Below the pieces are notes generated by a model, which worked only from the letters and a program-made list of their open reading frames with translations, was not told the DNA's origin and ran no database searches. A program made the translations under genes and the position numbers. Below are positions 1-6,457 of a stretch of 64,000 nucleotides of DNA, in pieces (position 1 is the stretch's first letter; each line of letters begins with the position of its first letter). Source of the stretch: Aureibacter tunicatorum (GTDB taxonomy: Bacteria; Bacteroidota; Bacteroidia; Cytophagales; Cyclobacteriaceae); contig NZ_AP025308.1 of NCBI RefSeq assembly GCF_036492635.1, forward strand, positions 148,320 through 212,319, read 5' to 3'.

Positions 1-756
1 AATATCGCTTTCGAGATTAGGTTGATAATTAATATCATTCTCCCCTATATCCTCTAATAAAACCTTGCCAGTTAAAAGTTGTCCTTCAGCAATACGTTTT
101 TTCCATACAAAATCAGCTGCAACAGCTCTTACAGAATCAACCGTCTCAAAATTATCATTGGCCATAATTTCAAATCCAAGAAGCAAATCATCAGAAGACT
201 CAGAAATACTTGTCTTTATTGGGTTATAACCTAATAAATCGCTCCCTATTGCATACAATTTACCCTCTCCAATGCCTTGGTGATACAATGGTCCATTAAT
301 ATAAAGATTCTCGTTGCCTTCAATCGGTTCCGCATCTTTCCCTAATGCAAAAATATCTTTGTCTGCGTCTTCTATTTGAACAATCTGATCGTATTCAAAC
401 TTATGTCCTACAATGGTTTTACCTGATATAGTCTTTTCAGAGCTTTCAAATGTCAACTCGTGTATTTGCTGTTCACCTTCAAGTCTTTGAGCATTGCCTC
501 CATTAAGAACGACTTTGCCATCTCCAGAATAATTTTCAAAATTGCTTCTGTTAACCCAATCGCCATCAAGATTGACTTGACCCGCATTGCTTACTGAAGC
601 ACCAGACTCAATGATCAGGCCTTGCCCTTCGATCGTTAATTCTGTATCCTTATCTATTAATAATTTTCCGTTATTGATGACATTTTGGGCATTAGCAGAA
701 AAGCTTAAACACGAAAATGACAACAGTACCGGGATTATGTACTTGTTTACTTTCAT
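1..756 (-). CDS. Exported protein, 3' part outside window
   Basis: This reading frame begins at an ATG at 756 and stays open for 252 codons to the window edge, so its C-terminus is missing. The first 24 residues form a signal peptide (hydrophobic core ending in Ser-Ala-Asn-Ala-Gln), so the protein is exported. The mature part is rich in Gly, Asn and short beta-prone stretches of the kind seen in Bacteroidetes surface or T9SS-type proteins; no catalytic motif is visible. It starts 11 bp after the stop of the exported coiled-coil protein at 768-1457 and is probably its operon partner. The product is not recognised; a surface or adhesin-like role is only an inference from export and composition. 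Confidence 0.75.
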   Translation of the reverse strand, partial: MKVNKYIIPVLLSFSCLSFSANAQNVINNGKLLIDKDTELTIEGQGLIIESGASVSNAGQVNLDGDWVNRSNFENYSGDGKVVLNGGNAQRLEGEQQIHELTFESSEKTISGKTIVGHKFEYDQIVQIEDADKDIFALGKDAEPIEGNENLYINGPLYHQGIGEGKLYAIGSDLLGYNPIKTSISESSDDLLLGFEIMANDNFETVDSVRAVAADFVWKKRIAEGQLLTGKVLLEDIGENDINYQPNLESDI

Positions 757-767
757 ATGCTTTTCTA

Positions 768-1457
768 TTATAGACCTAGTTTCTCCTTAATCAATTTCAA
801 TTCTGCCTCAAGAGCCTCAATTTTTTTATTTTGCTCTTCAATAACTCGTTCATAGTCTTCGCTAGTTTCTTTTGGTCCATTATTGCCAGACATTTGAACA
901 TTCAATTCATTCAATAAGCTTTCTAATTCAATCCAATTAGATTCCCCAGTATTATTATCAATAGCCATGACGAAATTTCTTTGACGCAAAGATGGAGGCA
1001 CATTGATTCTTGTTTCTTTTACAAACTCTCCTGCTTCATCAATAGGTTTCAGTTCGATAGGATCTTGTGACGAATCCACCATTTTAAAAGCTAAATAATC
1101 TAAATTTGGCACTGGCTGAATAAAGTCCGACAATACTTTGCTCTCACCCTCAGTATCAAGAAAAACTAATCTATCATTAGCTATTAATACTAAACCTGAA
1201 GTAGAACTATTTATTAAATCCTCATACTTTCTAGCAGATTCTACTACAGGCAAAATCACACCTCTTTCTCCATCTGATTTGATTTCAAAAATCGCAACAT
1301 CCGACTGCTTTTCATTTTCGTCCACACCTACTCCCACATAACTCTTCGTCTGGGCAAACAAGCCTGAAGCGGCGAAAAACATAAAACATATTGATAGAAA
1401 TAATTTCTTAGATTGTTTTAGGTTCGAGATCATAGTTTTATGTGTTATTGTTTTCAT
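768..1457 (-). CDS. Exported protein with C-terminal coiled coil
   Basis: A 229-residue protein with an N-terminal signal peptide (hydrophobic core about residues 18-35, ending Leu-Phe-Ala-Gln). The centre is a beta-rich region resembling the knob and shaft segments of Bacteroidetes tail-fibre-like surface proteins (a VGVGVDE motif just after the signal peptide). Residues about 195-228 are a heptad-rich Glu/Lys/Leu coiled coil, which suggests oligomerisation. The first ATG (1457) lies only 12 bp from a good -7 element; the ATG at codon 9 (1433) leaves a more normal leader and may be the true start. It is first in an operon with the exported protein at 1-756. No enzymatic motif is visible and the function is unknown. 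Confidence 0.7.
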   Translation of the reverse strand: MKTITHKTMISNLKQSKKLFLSICFMFFAASGLFAQTKSYVGVGVDENEKQSDVAIFEIKSDGERGVILPVVESARKYEDLINSSTSGLVLIANDRLVFLDTEGESKVLSDFIQPVPNLDYLAFKMVDSSQDPIELKPIDEAGEFVKETRINVPPSLRQRNFVMAIDNNTGESNWIELESLLNELNVQMSGNNGPKETSEDYERVIEEQNKKIEALEAELKLIKEKLGL

Positions 1458-1468
1458 TTGTCAATATC

Positions 1469-1497
1469 CAAAGTTAATTATAAAAAAATATAATCAA
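1469..1497 (-). promoter_or_regulatory. Bacteroidetes-type promoter
   Basis: Read on the minus strand, TTG (1497-1495) and TAACTTTG (1476-1469) are separated by 18 bp. This matches the Bacteroidetes sigma-A pattern TTG-N17-23-TAnnTTTG. It would drive the exported-protein operon 1457 to 1. Its closeness to the first ATG favours the second ATG (1433) as the start. Confidence 0.55.
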
Positions 1498-1632
1498 TTT
1501 TTAGTTAAAAAAATAAAATTATTAGATAAAAACACGCCATTCTCTCAAATTTTAATAAAAAAACCACATTAAAAACTAAAATGTAATATAGATTATAGCA
1601 AATCAAGTATATTCATTATTAATTAGACAAAT

Positions 1633-1666
1633 AAAAAAGTGAATAACTATGGTTATTCACTTTTTT
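1633..1666 (-). terminator. Intrinsic terminator
   Basis: A perfect 15-bp stem (AAAAAAGTGAATAAC / GTTATTCACTTTTTT) with a 4-nt loop lies 31 bp beyond the stop of the barrel protein at 1697-2335. The stem ends in runs of A and T, so it can work in both directions, but only the minus-strand gene ends here. Confidence 0.8.
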
Positions 1667-1696
1667 CAGTTTAATTATTAGAATTTTGTAAATATG

Positions 1697-2335
1697 TTAG
1701 AACTTATAGCTAGCTCCTACGCTGACATTTGTATTATGAAATTTGATATCGTCATTTTTATGCTGATCGATAAAACCAATATAATATCTGGCATTAAAGC
1801 CTAGTCCGGAATTTGGCAAATCATATCCAATTCCTCCCACAGCTCCAAAATCGACAGCATTTATGTCTCGACTTACGTTAGAAGAAGTATTAGTTTCACT
1901 AACTTTTTGACCATTTACATACAATGTGCTTTCATTATAGGAAATAGCGTCCAATTTAACCATCAGTTGCGGACCTAAAAATACATTAAAATTCTTCAAT
2001 ACATAATACTTTGCTACTACAGGAATGTTAACGTAATATAACTCAAAATGAGAACGTGTCTTATTCACATCAGTATTTGACAAAGGAATATTAAACTCCA
2101 GAGCCGATGTATATAAAGCGAAAGAGGCTTCTGCTTGAATTCTAAACTGATGAACGAACTCATACTCTCCCATAATACCGACATCATAGCCCCATTCCCA
2201 AATTCTGTCTGTCACAGGGAGTCCTTCACTAATAATAGCAGAATAATTAGCACTAGCTTTCACTCCATACCTGATTTGGGCAGATGCAATTTGCACAGTC
2301 AAAATCATCAAAAATGCTAATAAAATCTTTTTCAT
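1697..2335 (-). CDS. Outer-membrane beta-barrel protein (OMP_b-brl type)
   Basis: A 212-residue protein with a cleavable signal peptide (residues 1-19, ending Ala-Ser-Ala-Gln). The rest consists of alternating amphipathic beta strands and ends in an aromatic residue (SVGASYKF), as expected for an outer-membrane barrel. Length and pattern (YGVKASANYS near the start, repeated GxxG-Y strands) fit the porin-like OMP_b-brl_2 family common in Bacteroidetes, which forms 8-stranded barrels of unclear substrate. It is a single-gene unit followed by a strong terminator. The family call rests on fold features only, not on a specific motif. Confidence 0.75.
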   Translation of the reverse strand: MKKILLAFLMILTVQIASAQIRYGVKASANYSAIISEGLPVTDRIWEWGYDVGIMGEYEFVHQFRIQAEASFALYTSALEFNIPLSNTDVNKTRSHFELYYVNIPVVAKYYVLKNFNVFLGPQLMVKLDAISYNESTLYVNGQKVSETNTSSNVSRDINAVDFGAVGGIGYDLPNSGLGFNARYYIGFIDQHKNDDIKFHNTNVSVGASYKF

Positions 2336-2481
2336 AAGTAAATAGTTTGATTAACATATTAAAAACTCAGAGTGCAATTTTTCGTTTTTTAACAAAAAAA
2401 AATCAAAATAAGTCTATTAATCAACTATTCTTATATTCTTCCCTTAAGATTTATATTTAACCCCTATTAGCATAAAACCAA

Positions 2482-3858
2482 CTATTCTTTTATTTCAAAA
2501 TCATATTTCCAGATGGCATAAGATTTTAACGAACCACAGATTTCCTGCTCCTCGTCCGTAAGCCTATTCTGAATCAACCAAGTTCCATAAAAGCCCAAAG
2601 CCAATTCGCTTGGCTTTCCACTTTCCCATTCAGGTATAAACTTTTTAACATAGCTATTCGATGACATTTCAAGATCAAACAAATATTCGGCTTCATCATC
2701 AAGTGTTGCCTCTTCGATCAGCCTGTTTTTAATATCTTTCAAATAAAGTTCATAATCTTTAGAAATATCCGCTAATCTATTTTCATAGTTAAGTTTTTCT
2801 CGTTCTAAATCACTTTTAAGTTTTCTTCGTTTTTGAGTATTAATGTGGCTTTTATATTCTTTATGAAAATACTCGTTTTTCAAAGCTGTTATCAAATAGC
2901 CCGTCTTGTTAGATACTTCCTTCTTATCATTTACGCATTTGATATAAAAATCAACGATTTCTTGTCCATACTTCTCAGCTAATTTCTGAGCGGTTTCTGG
3001 TTTAATTTGATACTTTCCATCTTGGCTTGATTCGGGTTGGCTAGTATGAGGTTTAGCTTTAATAGACTCAACAACTTCTACGACTTGAGGAGCTTCATTT
3101 TTTTCACTTTCATCGATGGCGGAACTGGCACTTCTATCTTGTTCCAATAATTTAGGATCGGTCCTCTCGTTAGCGCTCATATAAAAGATCATTGCCACAA
3201 CCTTCCTTCCCCTTTTCTCAAGCTCATATTCTACATTGATATCCGATAAGGCGTTGATCTCTTTAATTGACGCTTCAATTACATATTTTTTAAAATCGAA
3301 AAACCTTGAGTACTTATCTCCAACGTAAAGTATATCTTTCAAATATTCGACGTCAAATTTACGCTGTCGGATATTAGGATAGTATTGTGCCAACAACTCA
3401 TAAATTCTAATTGAATGGGCGCTTTTAAAAGAAAAGACATGCTTCAAAAAATAGCTCGTATAATTATTCCTCAGATTCAAGAAAAAAGGTTTCATCTGAG
3501 GAGAAAACTGAACAGTAATATAGTTCTTTCCTTTTTCACCTTCAGCTACAGTGATAAATGCCATGGACTTCCATTTTTCTCCTTTTTGAAGGTAAATGGC
3601 ACTGTTAGTCAAACCTACAGCAGCTTCCCTCACATCATCATATTGAGAACCTTTTACTTTTTCATTTGGAGTCAATCCCAAAATCTCTGAAATAGGAATC
3701 TCATATGTTGTGAAATCATCATCTGTCGGCTTAATCCGAGCGGTCATAAGCAATATGACCCTTTGTTGCATTAAAGTGAAACGACTCTTTGAATTAATAA
3801 GCTCATTGCTCTTTACGATCTTATAATCCTTGTAGAGCATCATTTTATCCTTAGCCAT
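2482..3858 (-). CDS. Replication initiator protein, Rep_3 family
   Basis: This is the plasmid-type initiator that binds the adjacent iterons (3866-4434) and opens the origin. Residues about 8-220 match the Rep_3 (RepE/RepA/pi-like) double winged-helix fold: an opening of the type KSNELINSKSRFTLMQQR, then SAHSIRIYELLAQY in the first winged helix and a FDFKKYVIEASIKEIN segment in the second. The C-terminal part (about 300-458) is an extension with a charged coiled coil near residues 355-385. An upstream in-frame ATG at 3915 would translate the iterons into a low-complexity FFSLIEIFVKFF stretch, so the ATG at 3858 is chosen (458 residues). The coding sequence contains one perfect iteron copy at 2789-2804. 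Family assignment is firm; copy-number control by iteron binding is inferred from the family. Confidence 0.92.
   Translation of the reverse strand: MAKDKMMLYKDYKIVKSNELINSKSRFTLMQQRVILLMTARIKPTDDDFTTYEIPISEILGLTPNEKVKGSQYDDVREAAVGLTNSAIYLQKGEKWKSMAFITVAEGEKGKNYITVQFSPQMKPFFLNLRNNYTSYFLKHVFSFKSAHSIRIYELLAQYYPNIRQRKFDVEYLKDILYVGDKYSRFFDFKKYVIEASIKEINALSDINVEYELEKRGRKVVAMIFYMSANERTDPKLLEQDRSASSAIDESEKNEAPQVVEVVESIKAKPHTSQPESSQDGKYQIKPETAQKLAEKYGQEIVDFYIKCVNDKKEVSNKTGYLITALKNEYFHKEYKSHINTQKRRKLKSDLEREKLNYENRLADISKDYELYLKDIKNRLIEEATLDDEAEYLFDLEMSSNSYVKKFIPEWESGKPSELALGFYGTWLIQNRLTDEEQEICGSLKSYAIWKYDFEIKE
2789..2804 (-). repeat. Iteron copy inside rep
   Basis: An exact 16-bp iteron (TTAAGTTTTTCTCGTT on the plus strand) lies in the rep coding sequence, where it encodes part of EREKLNY on the minus strand, about 1.1 kb from the main array. 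Confidence 0.7.
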
Positions 3859-3865
3859 CTTGTAA

Positions 3866-4036
3866 AACGAGAAAAACTTAACAAAAATCTCTATTAACGA
3901 GAAAAACTTAATCAATATTCTAAAAACGAGAAAAACTTAATGGCAATAATCAACTTAGATTCCTTTAATGACGAAAATTTCTTAACAAAAAGCCTCTAAA
4001 CAATCAAATCTATCCTTTAAAACGAGAAAAACTTAA
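3866..4036 (+). repeat. Iteron block A
   Basis: Exact copies of AACGAGAAAAACTTAA lie at 3866-3881, 3896-3911, 3925-3940 and 4021-4036, with a degenerate copy near 3970-3985. The first three are 29-30 bp apart. The rep start codon is 8 bp from the first copy, so Rep binding here would also repress rep, as is known for the family. Confidence 0.9.
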
Positions 4037-4065
4037 AATTTAAAGCCATTTATGCCGAATTACTA

Positions 4066-4074
4066 TGTGAATAT
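4066..4074 (-). promoter_or_regulatory. DnaA-box-like site in origin core
   Basis: TGTGAATAT is the reverse complement of a DnaA box (TTATNCACA) with one mismatch at its outer base. It lies between the two opposed iteron blocks, the usual place for a DnaA site in iteron plasmids. A single near-match in AT-rich DNA is weak evidence by itself. Confidence 0.4.
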
Positions 4075-4094
4075 CCGCATTTCACCTCTATTAT

Positions 4095-4434
4095 TTAAGT
4101 ATTTCTCGTTTTTAATAAGCTAAAGAGCTCCAGCCCTTAAGTGTTTCTCGTTCAAGTTAAGAAAATCTCGTTATTAATTAAGTATTTCTCGTTTATTTTT
4201 AAGCAAAACTCGTTCTAAAGTTAAGTATTATTCGTCTTCAAATTAAGTTTATTTCGTTTGGTTTTAAGTTTCTCTCGTTTATTTTTAAGTTTCTCTCGTC
4301 TTAACCGCACTTAAAAATCTAAATATCAATAAGTTACAATAGTCTAAAACAATTAAAGTATTTAAAAGAAATAAAACAACAAAATATATAAATAGAATAT
4401 AGCATTGTTGTTTATATTTTAAGTTTTATTCGTT
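4095..4434 (-). repeat. Iteron block B
   Basis: Ten copies with the pattern TTAAG-N6-CGT(T/C) begin at 4095, 4137, 4157, 4178, 4199, 4221, 4243, 4264, 4285 and 4419. From 4137 to 4285 the spacing is 20-22 bp, about two helical turns, so Rep molecules would line one face of the DNA. The orientation is opposite to block A. These copies are more diverged in the middle six bases than those in block A. Confidence 0.88.
4301..4418. other. AT-rich candidate unwinding element
   Basis: Nearly all A and T, with long runs of A and almost no G or C, and bounded by iterons at both ends. It is the most easily melted part of the origin. The role as a DNA-unwinding element is inferred from composition and position. 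Confidence 0.45.
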
Positions 4435-4435
4435 T

Positions 4436-5323
4436 TTAATTATCAGTTGAATATTCCTGAATCATTTCTTGAGCGAGATTAACTATATTCTTCAAGATTT
4501 TTAATTTTCTTTCGTCTTTCGTGCTTAAGAGATTATCAACTTCTAATTTTAATTTTGTTTCGTTAATACGAGCAGTTGGTTTAGAATTAAGCTTATTATT
4601 AAGTTTTTCTCGTTTTTCAGTTTTTATCTTTTCAGCTTCAATTTTTATTTGATCAGAGTTCTTTATTTTTAAATGATCCCGAGCTTCGGATAATGTTTCT
4701 ATATCGCTTAATCGAACTTTTTGTTTCCCTGTTAAAATTTGTTTTTTTAATTCAGGATTACTTTCACCGATATTATCCAAGCCTTCAGCAAAATGAGCAG
4801 CTCTTTTAACTGATTTTGGACTCATATTATTTTCTTTGCCGATTCTTTCAGCGCTATTTACAGATTCAGTATTTTGGCCCTCTCCTGTTTTTCGATTTCC
4901 TCCATGAGTATTTTTCTCTTGATTATACCTAATTCCTACCAAGTATATTTTTTGTTCTTTGGAAAGATTCCTACGACCAAGTTGATTATCAATCATCCAA
5001 TTTTTTGCTTCATCAAAATTCGATAAAGTGATTGGTTTTAGATTGAAATCAATATGATGTTTTTTACAAATGCCATATCTGTTGTGTCCGTCAATTAAAA
5101 TGAATTCATCAGTAGACACATTATGCCAATAAAGCAATGGTTCTCTACAGCCTTCTTTCAAAATATTATTTTCAAGTTGTTCTAATTCTTCTCCCTGCAA
5201 TGGAGGAATTAGTTCTTTCAGCTCTGGATATATTTTGATATTCTGTTTTATTTCGGCGTCTTGCACAAGCATTTTATTTTTGGCAAGAGCTATGGAGGGG
5301 ATTAATTTGCTTCTTTTATTCAT
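4436..5323 (-). CDS. parB: ParB-like partition protein
   Basis: A 295-residue ParB/Srx-fold protein that should bind a centromere site and work with ParA in replicon segregation. The N-terminal ParB nuclease-like domain spans about residues 30-130: LPPLQGEEL-type opening (PPLQGEELEQL), then the phosphate-binding motif DGHNRY at 78-83, equivalent to the DGxxR motif of the family. A middle helical region (about 135-210; MSPKSVKRAAHFAEGL) probably carries the helix-turn-helix. The C-terminus is charged and helical. The start overlaps the end of parA by 8 bp, so the two are translationally coupled. A perfect iteron copy is embedded in the reading frame at 4599-4614. It could also be called a ParB-domain plasmid protein of the RepB/Spo0J type. 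Confidence 0.85.
   Translation of the reverse strand: MNKRSKLIPSIALAKNKMLVQDAEIKQNIKIYPELKELIPPLQGEELEQLENNILKEGCREPLLYWHNVSTDEFILIDGHNRYGICKKHHIDFNLKPITLSNFDEAKNWMIDNQLGRRNLSKEQKIYLVGIRYNQEKNTHGGNRKTGEGQNTESVNSAERIGKENNMSPKSVKRAAHFAEGLDNIGESNPELKKQILTGKQKVRLSDIETLSEARDHLKIKNSDQIKIEAEKIKTEKREKLNNKLNSKPTARINETKLKLEVDNLLSTKDERKLKILKNIVNLAQEMIQEYSTDN
4599..4614 (-). repeat. Iteron copy inside parB
   Basis: An exact 16-bp iteron lies in the parB coding sequence, encoding part of KREKLNN, 165 bp right of the last array copy. Confidence 0.7.
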
Positions 5324-6266
5324 TGATTAATTCTTTAGTTACCGCCATATAATCTTTAGCTCCATTGCTTCGAGGAGCATAGTCAAATATTGTTTGGCTA
5401 ATCATTGAGGCTTCGCTTAGAGCCATGTTGCTTCTGATGATTGAATTGAAAATTTTAAAATAAGGGAAGTTCTCATGAACGTAATTCATGATCGTCTGAT
5501 GATTGATCGTTCGTTTATCTACCAAAGTAAATAGTATTCCTTCCACTGTTAGGTTTTCATTCAAACCATCTTTTATTTGATCCACCGTTCTTAGTATCGT
5601 ATTCAATCCTTTGATCGCAAGTGTTTCCGGTTGAAGAATCAATATAAAACTATCGGAGGCGATAAGGGCATTTGATGTTAGTATACCCAAGGAAGGAGGA
5701 CAATCTAGTAGTATATAGTCAAATTCTTCTTGCTGCGGCAAGAGAACTTTTTTAAGTCTTATGTATCCATCAGGCCTTTGGTGAAGTTCTAAATCTGCTT
5801 GAGAAAGGTCAACATCCGAAGGGCTCAGAAATAGGTTTTCGGCAACTTCTTCAAACGGCAATTCTCTATTATGAATCAAAGCGTCGTAAAGTTGCTCTTG
5901 AGGTTCTTCAATACCATAGCATTGGCTTAAATTACCTTGTGGGTCAAGATCAACCATTAGTACTTTGAATCCTTGCATGGAGAGAGCTTTTCCTAAATTA
6001 ACGGTGCTAGTGGTTTTTCCTACTCCGCCTTTATGATTCACCATTGCGATGATTTTAGCTTTCTTCGCTATGCCTTTATTTTTCAAGCCATATTTTTCCA
6101 ATACAGGCTTAAGTTTGTCTAAATGCGCTTGATTTAAATTCCTTTCTTCTTTCAGCACTTTGCTCAATAGACCTGATGAAAGGCCTGCTTCTTTTTCTAA
6201 TGCTGATAGGGAAAGCGCATTATTTTCATTTAAAAAATTAATGACGATTTTATTGTTCAAGTCCAT
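5316..6266 (-). CDS. parA: ParA partition ATPase with N-terminal HTH
   Basis: A 316-residue ParA/MinD-family ATPase that drives plasmid segregation. Residues about 15-60 form a helix-turn-helix of the kind found in type Ia ParA proteins, which repress their own operon. The deviant Walker A motif KGGVGKTT is at 79-86 with the signature lysine, followed by the A' motif DLDPQGN and the Walker B region ILLDCPPSLG. It is the first gene of a parA-parB unit, and the 8-bp overlap with parB supports co-expression. The intergenic inverted repeat at 6373-6443 lies upstream and may be its operator or the parS site. Together with rep and the iterons it completes a plasmid maintenance module. Confidence 0.92.
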   Translation of the reverse strand: MDLNNKIVINFLNENNALSLSALEKEAGLSSGLLSKVLKEERNLNQAHLDKLKPVLEKYGLKNKGIAKKAKIIAMVNHKGGVGKTTSTVNLGKALSMQGFKVLMVDLDPQGNLSQCYGIEEPQEQLYDALIHNRELPFEEVAENLFLSPSDVDLSQADLELHQRPDGYIRLKKVLLPQQEEFDYILLDCPPSLGILTSNALIASDSFILILQPETLAIKGLNTILRTVDQIKDGLNENLTVEGILFTLVDKRTINHQTIMNYVHENFPYFKIFNSIIRSNMALSEASMISQTIFDYAPRSNGAKDYMAVTKELINE

Positions 6267-6372
6267 TTTGTTCTATTTTCGTCTAAAATATATGTCATAA
6301 ATATAATCAAAAACGATGCTAATGACTAAAATATTAGACAGTAATTCTAGTGAAACAGACGAATCTTTTAAG

Positions 6373-6443
6373 TCAAAGGGTCAAATTGACCTTTTGATCT
6401 TTCGGAGTATATGTATATTCAAGAGGTCAATTTGACCCTTTGA
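6373..6443. repeat. 20-bp inverted repeat, candidate parS or par operator
   Basis: Arms 6373-6392 and 6424-6443 are perfect reverse complements (core AGGGTCAAATTGACC) separated by 31 bp. Each arm itself contains a near-palindrome GGTCAA(A/T)TTGACC. The element lies 107 bp upstream of parA and just past the tamL stop. The nested palindromes point to a protein-binding site rather than a terminator: there is no T run. Which protein binds is not known. Confidence 0.6.
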
Positions 6444-6457
6444 AATTTAAAGTGAAT

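Larger units (their letters stand above)
3859..4435. other. Iteron-based replication origin region
   Basis: A 577-bp region without genes between rep and parB. From left to right it holds four exact 16-bp iterons and one degenerate copy in one orientation (3866-4036), a unique core with a DnaA-box-like site (4037-4094), nine iterons in the opposite orientation at roughly 21-bp spacing (4095-4300), a very AT-rich stretch (4301-4418) suited to strand opening, and one last iteron (4419-4434) directly after the parB stop. Iterons next to a Rep_3 gene mark a theta-type plasmid origin. The exact site of melting is inferred from AT content only. Confidence 0.88.

Noticed and set aside
3859..3915. 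N-terminal extension of Rep from the ATG at 3915
   Set aside because: The extra 19 residues are the translation of iterons (FFSLIEIFVKFFSF) and do not look like Rep_3 proteins; the ATG at 3858 gives the family start.
3866..4434. CRISPR array
   Set aside because: Repeats are only 16 bp, spacing is about 5 bp in the phased block, the two blocks face opposite ways, and no cas gene is near. A Rep gene is adjacent, so they are iterons.
6373..6443. Terminator of tamL
   Set aside because: The arms are 31 bp apart and each is itself palindromic, with no T run on the minus strand, so a binding site fits better.
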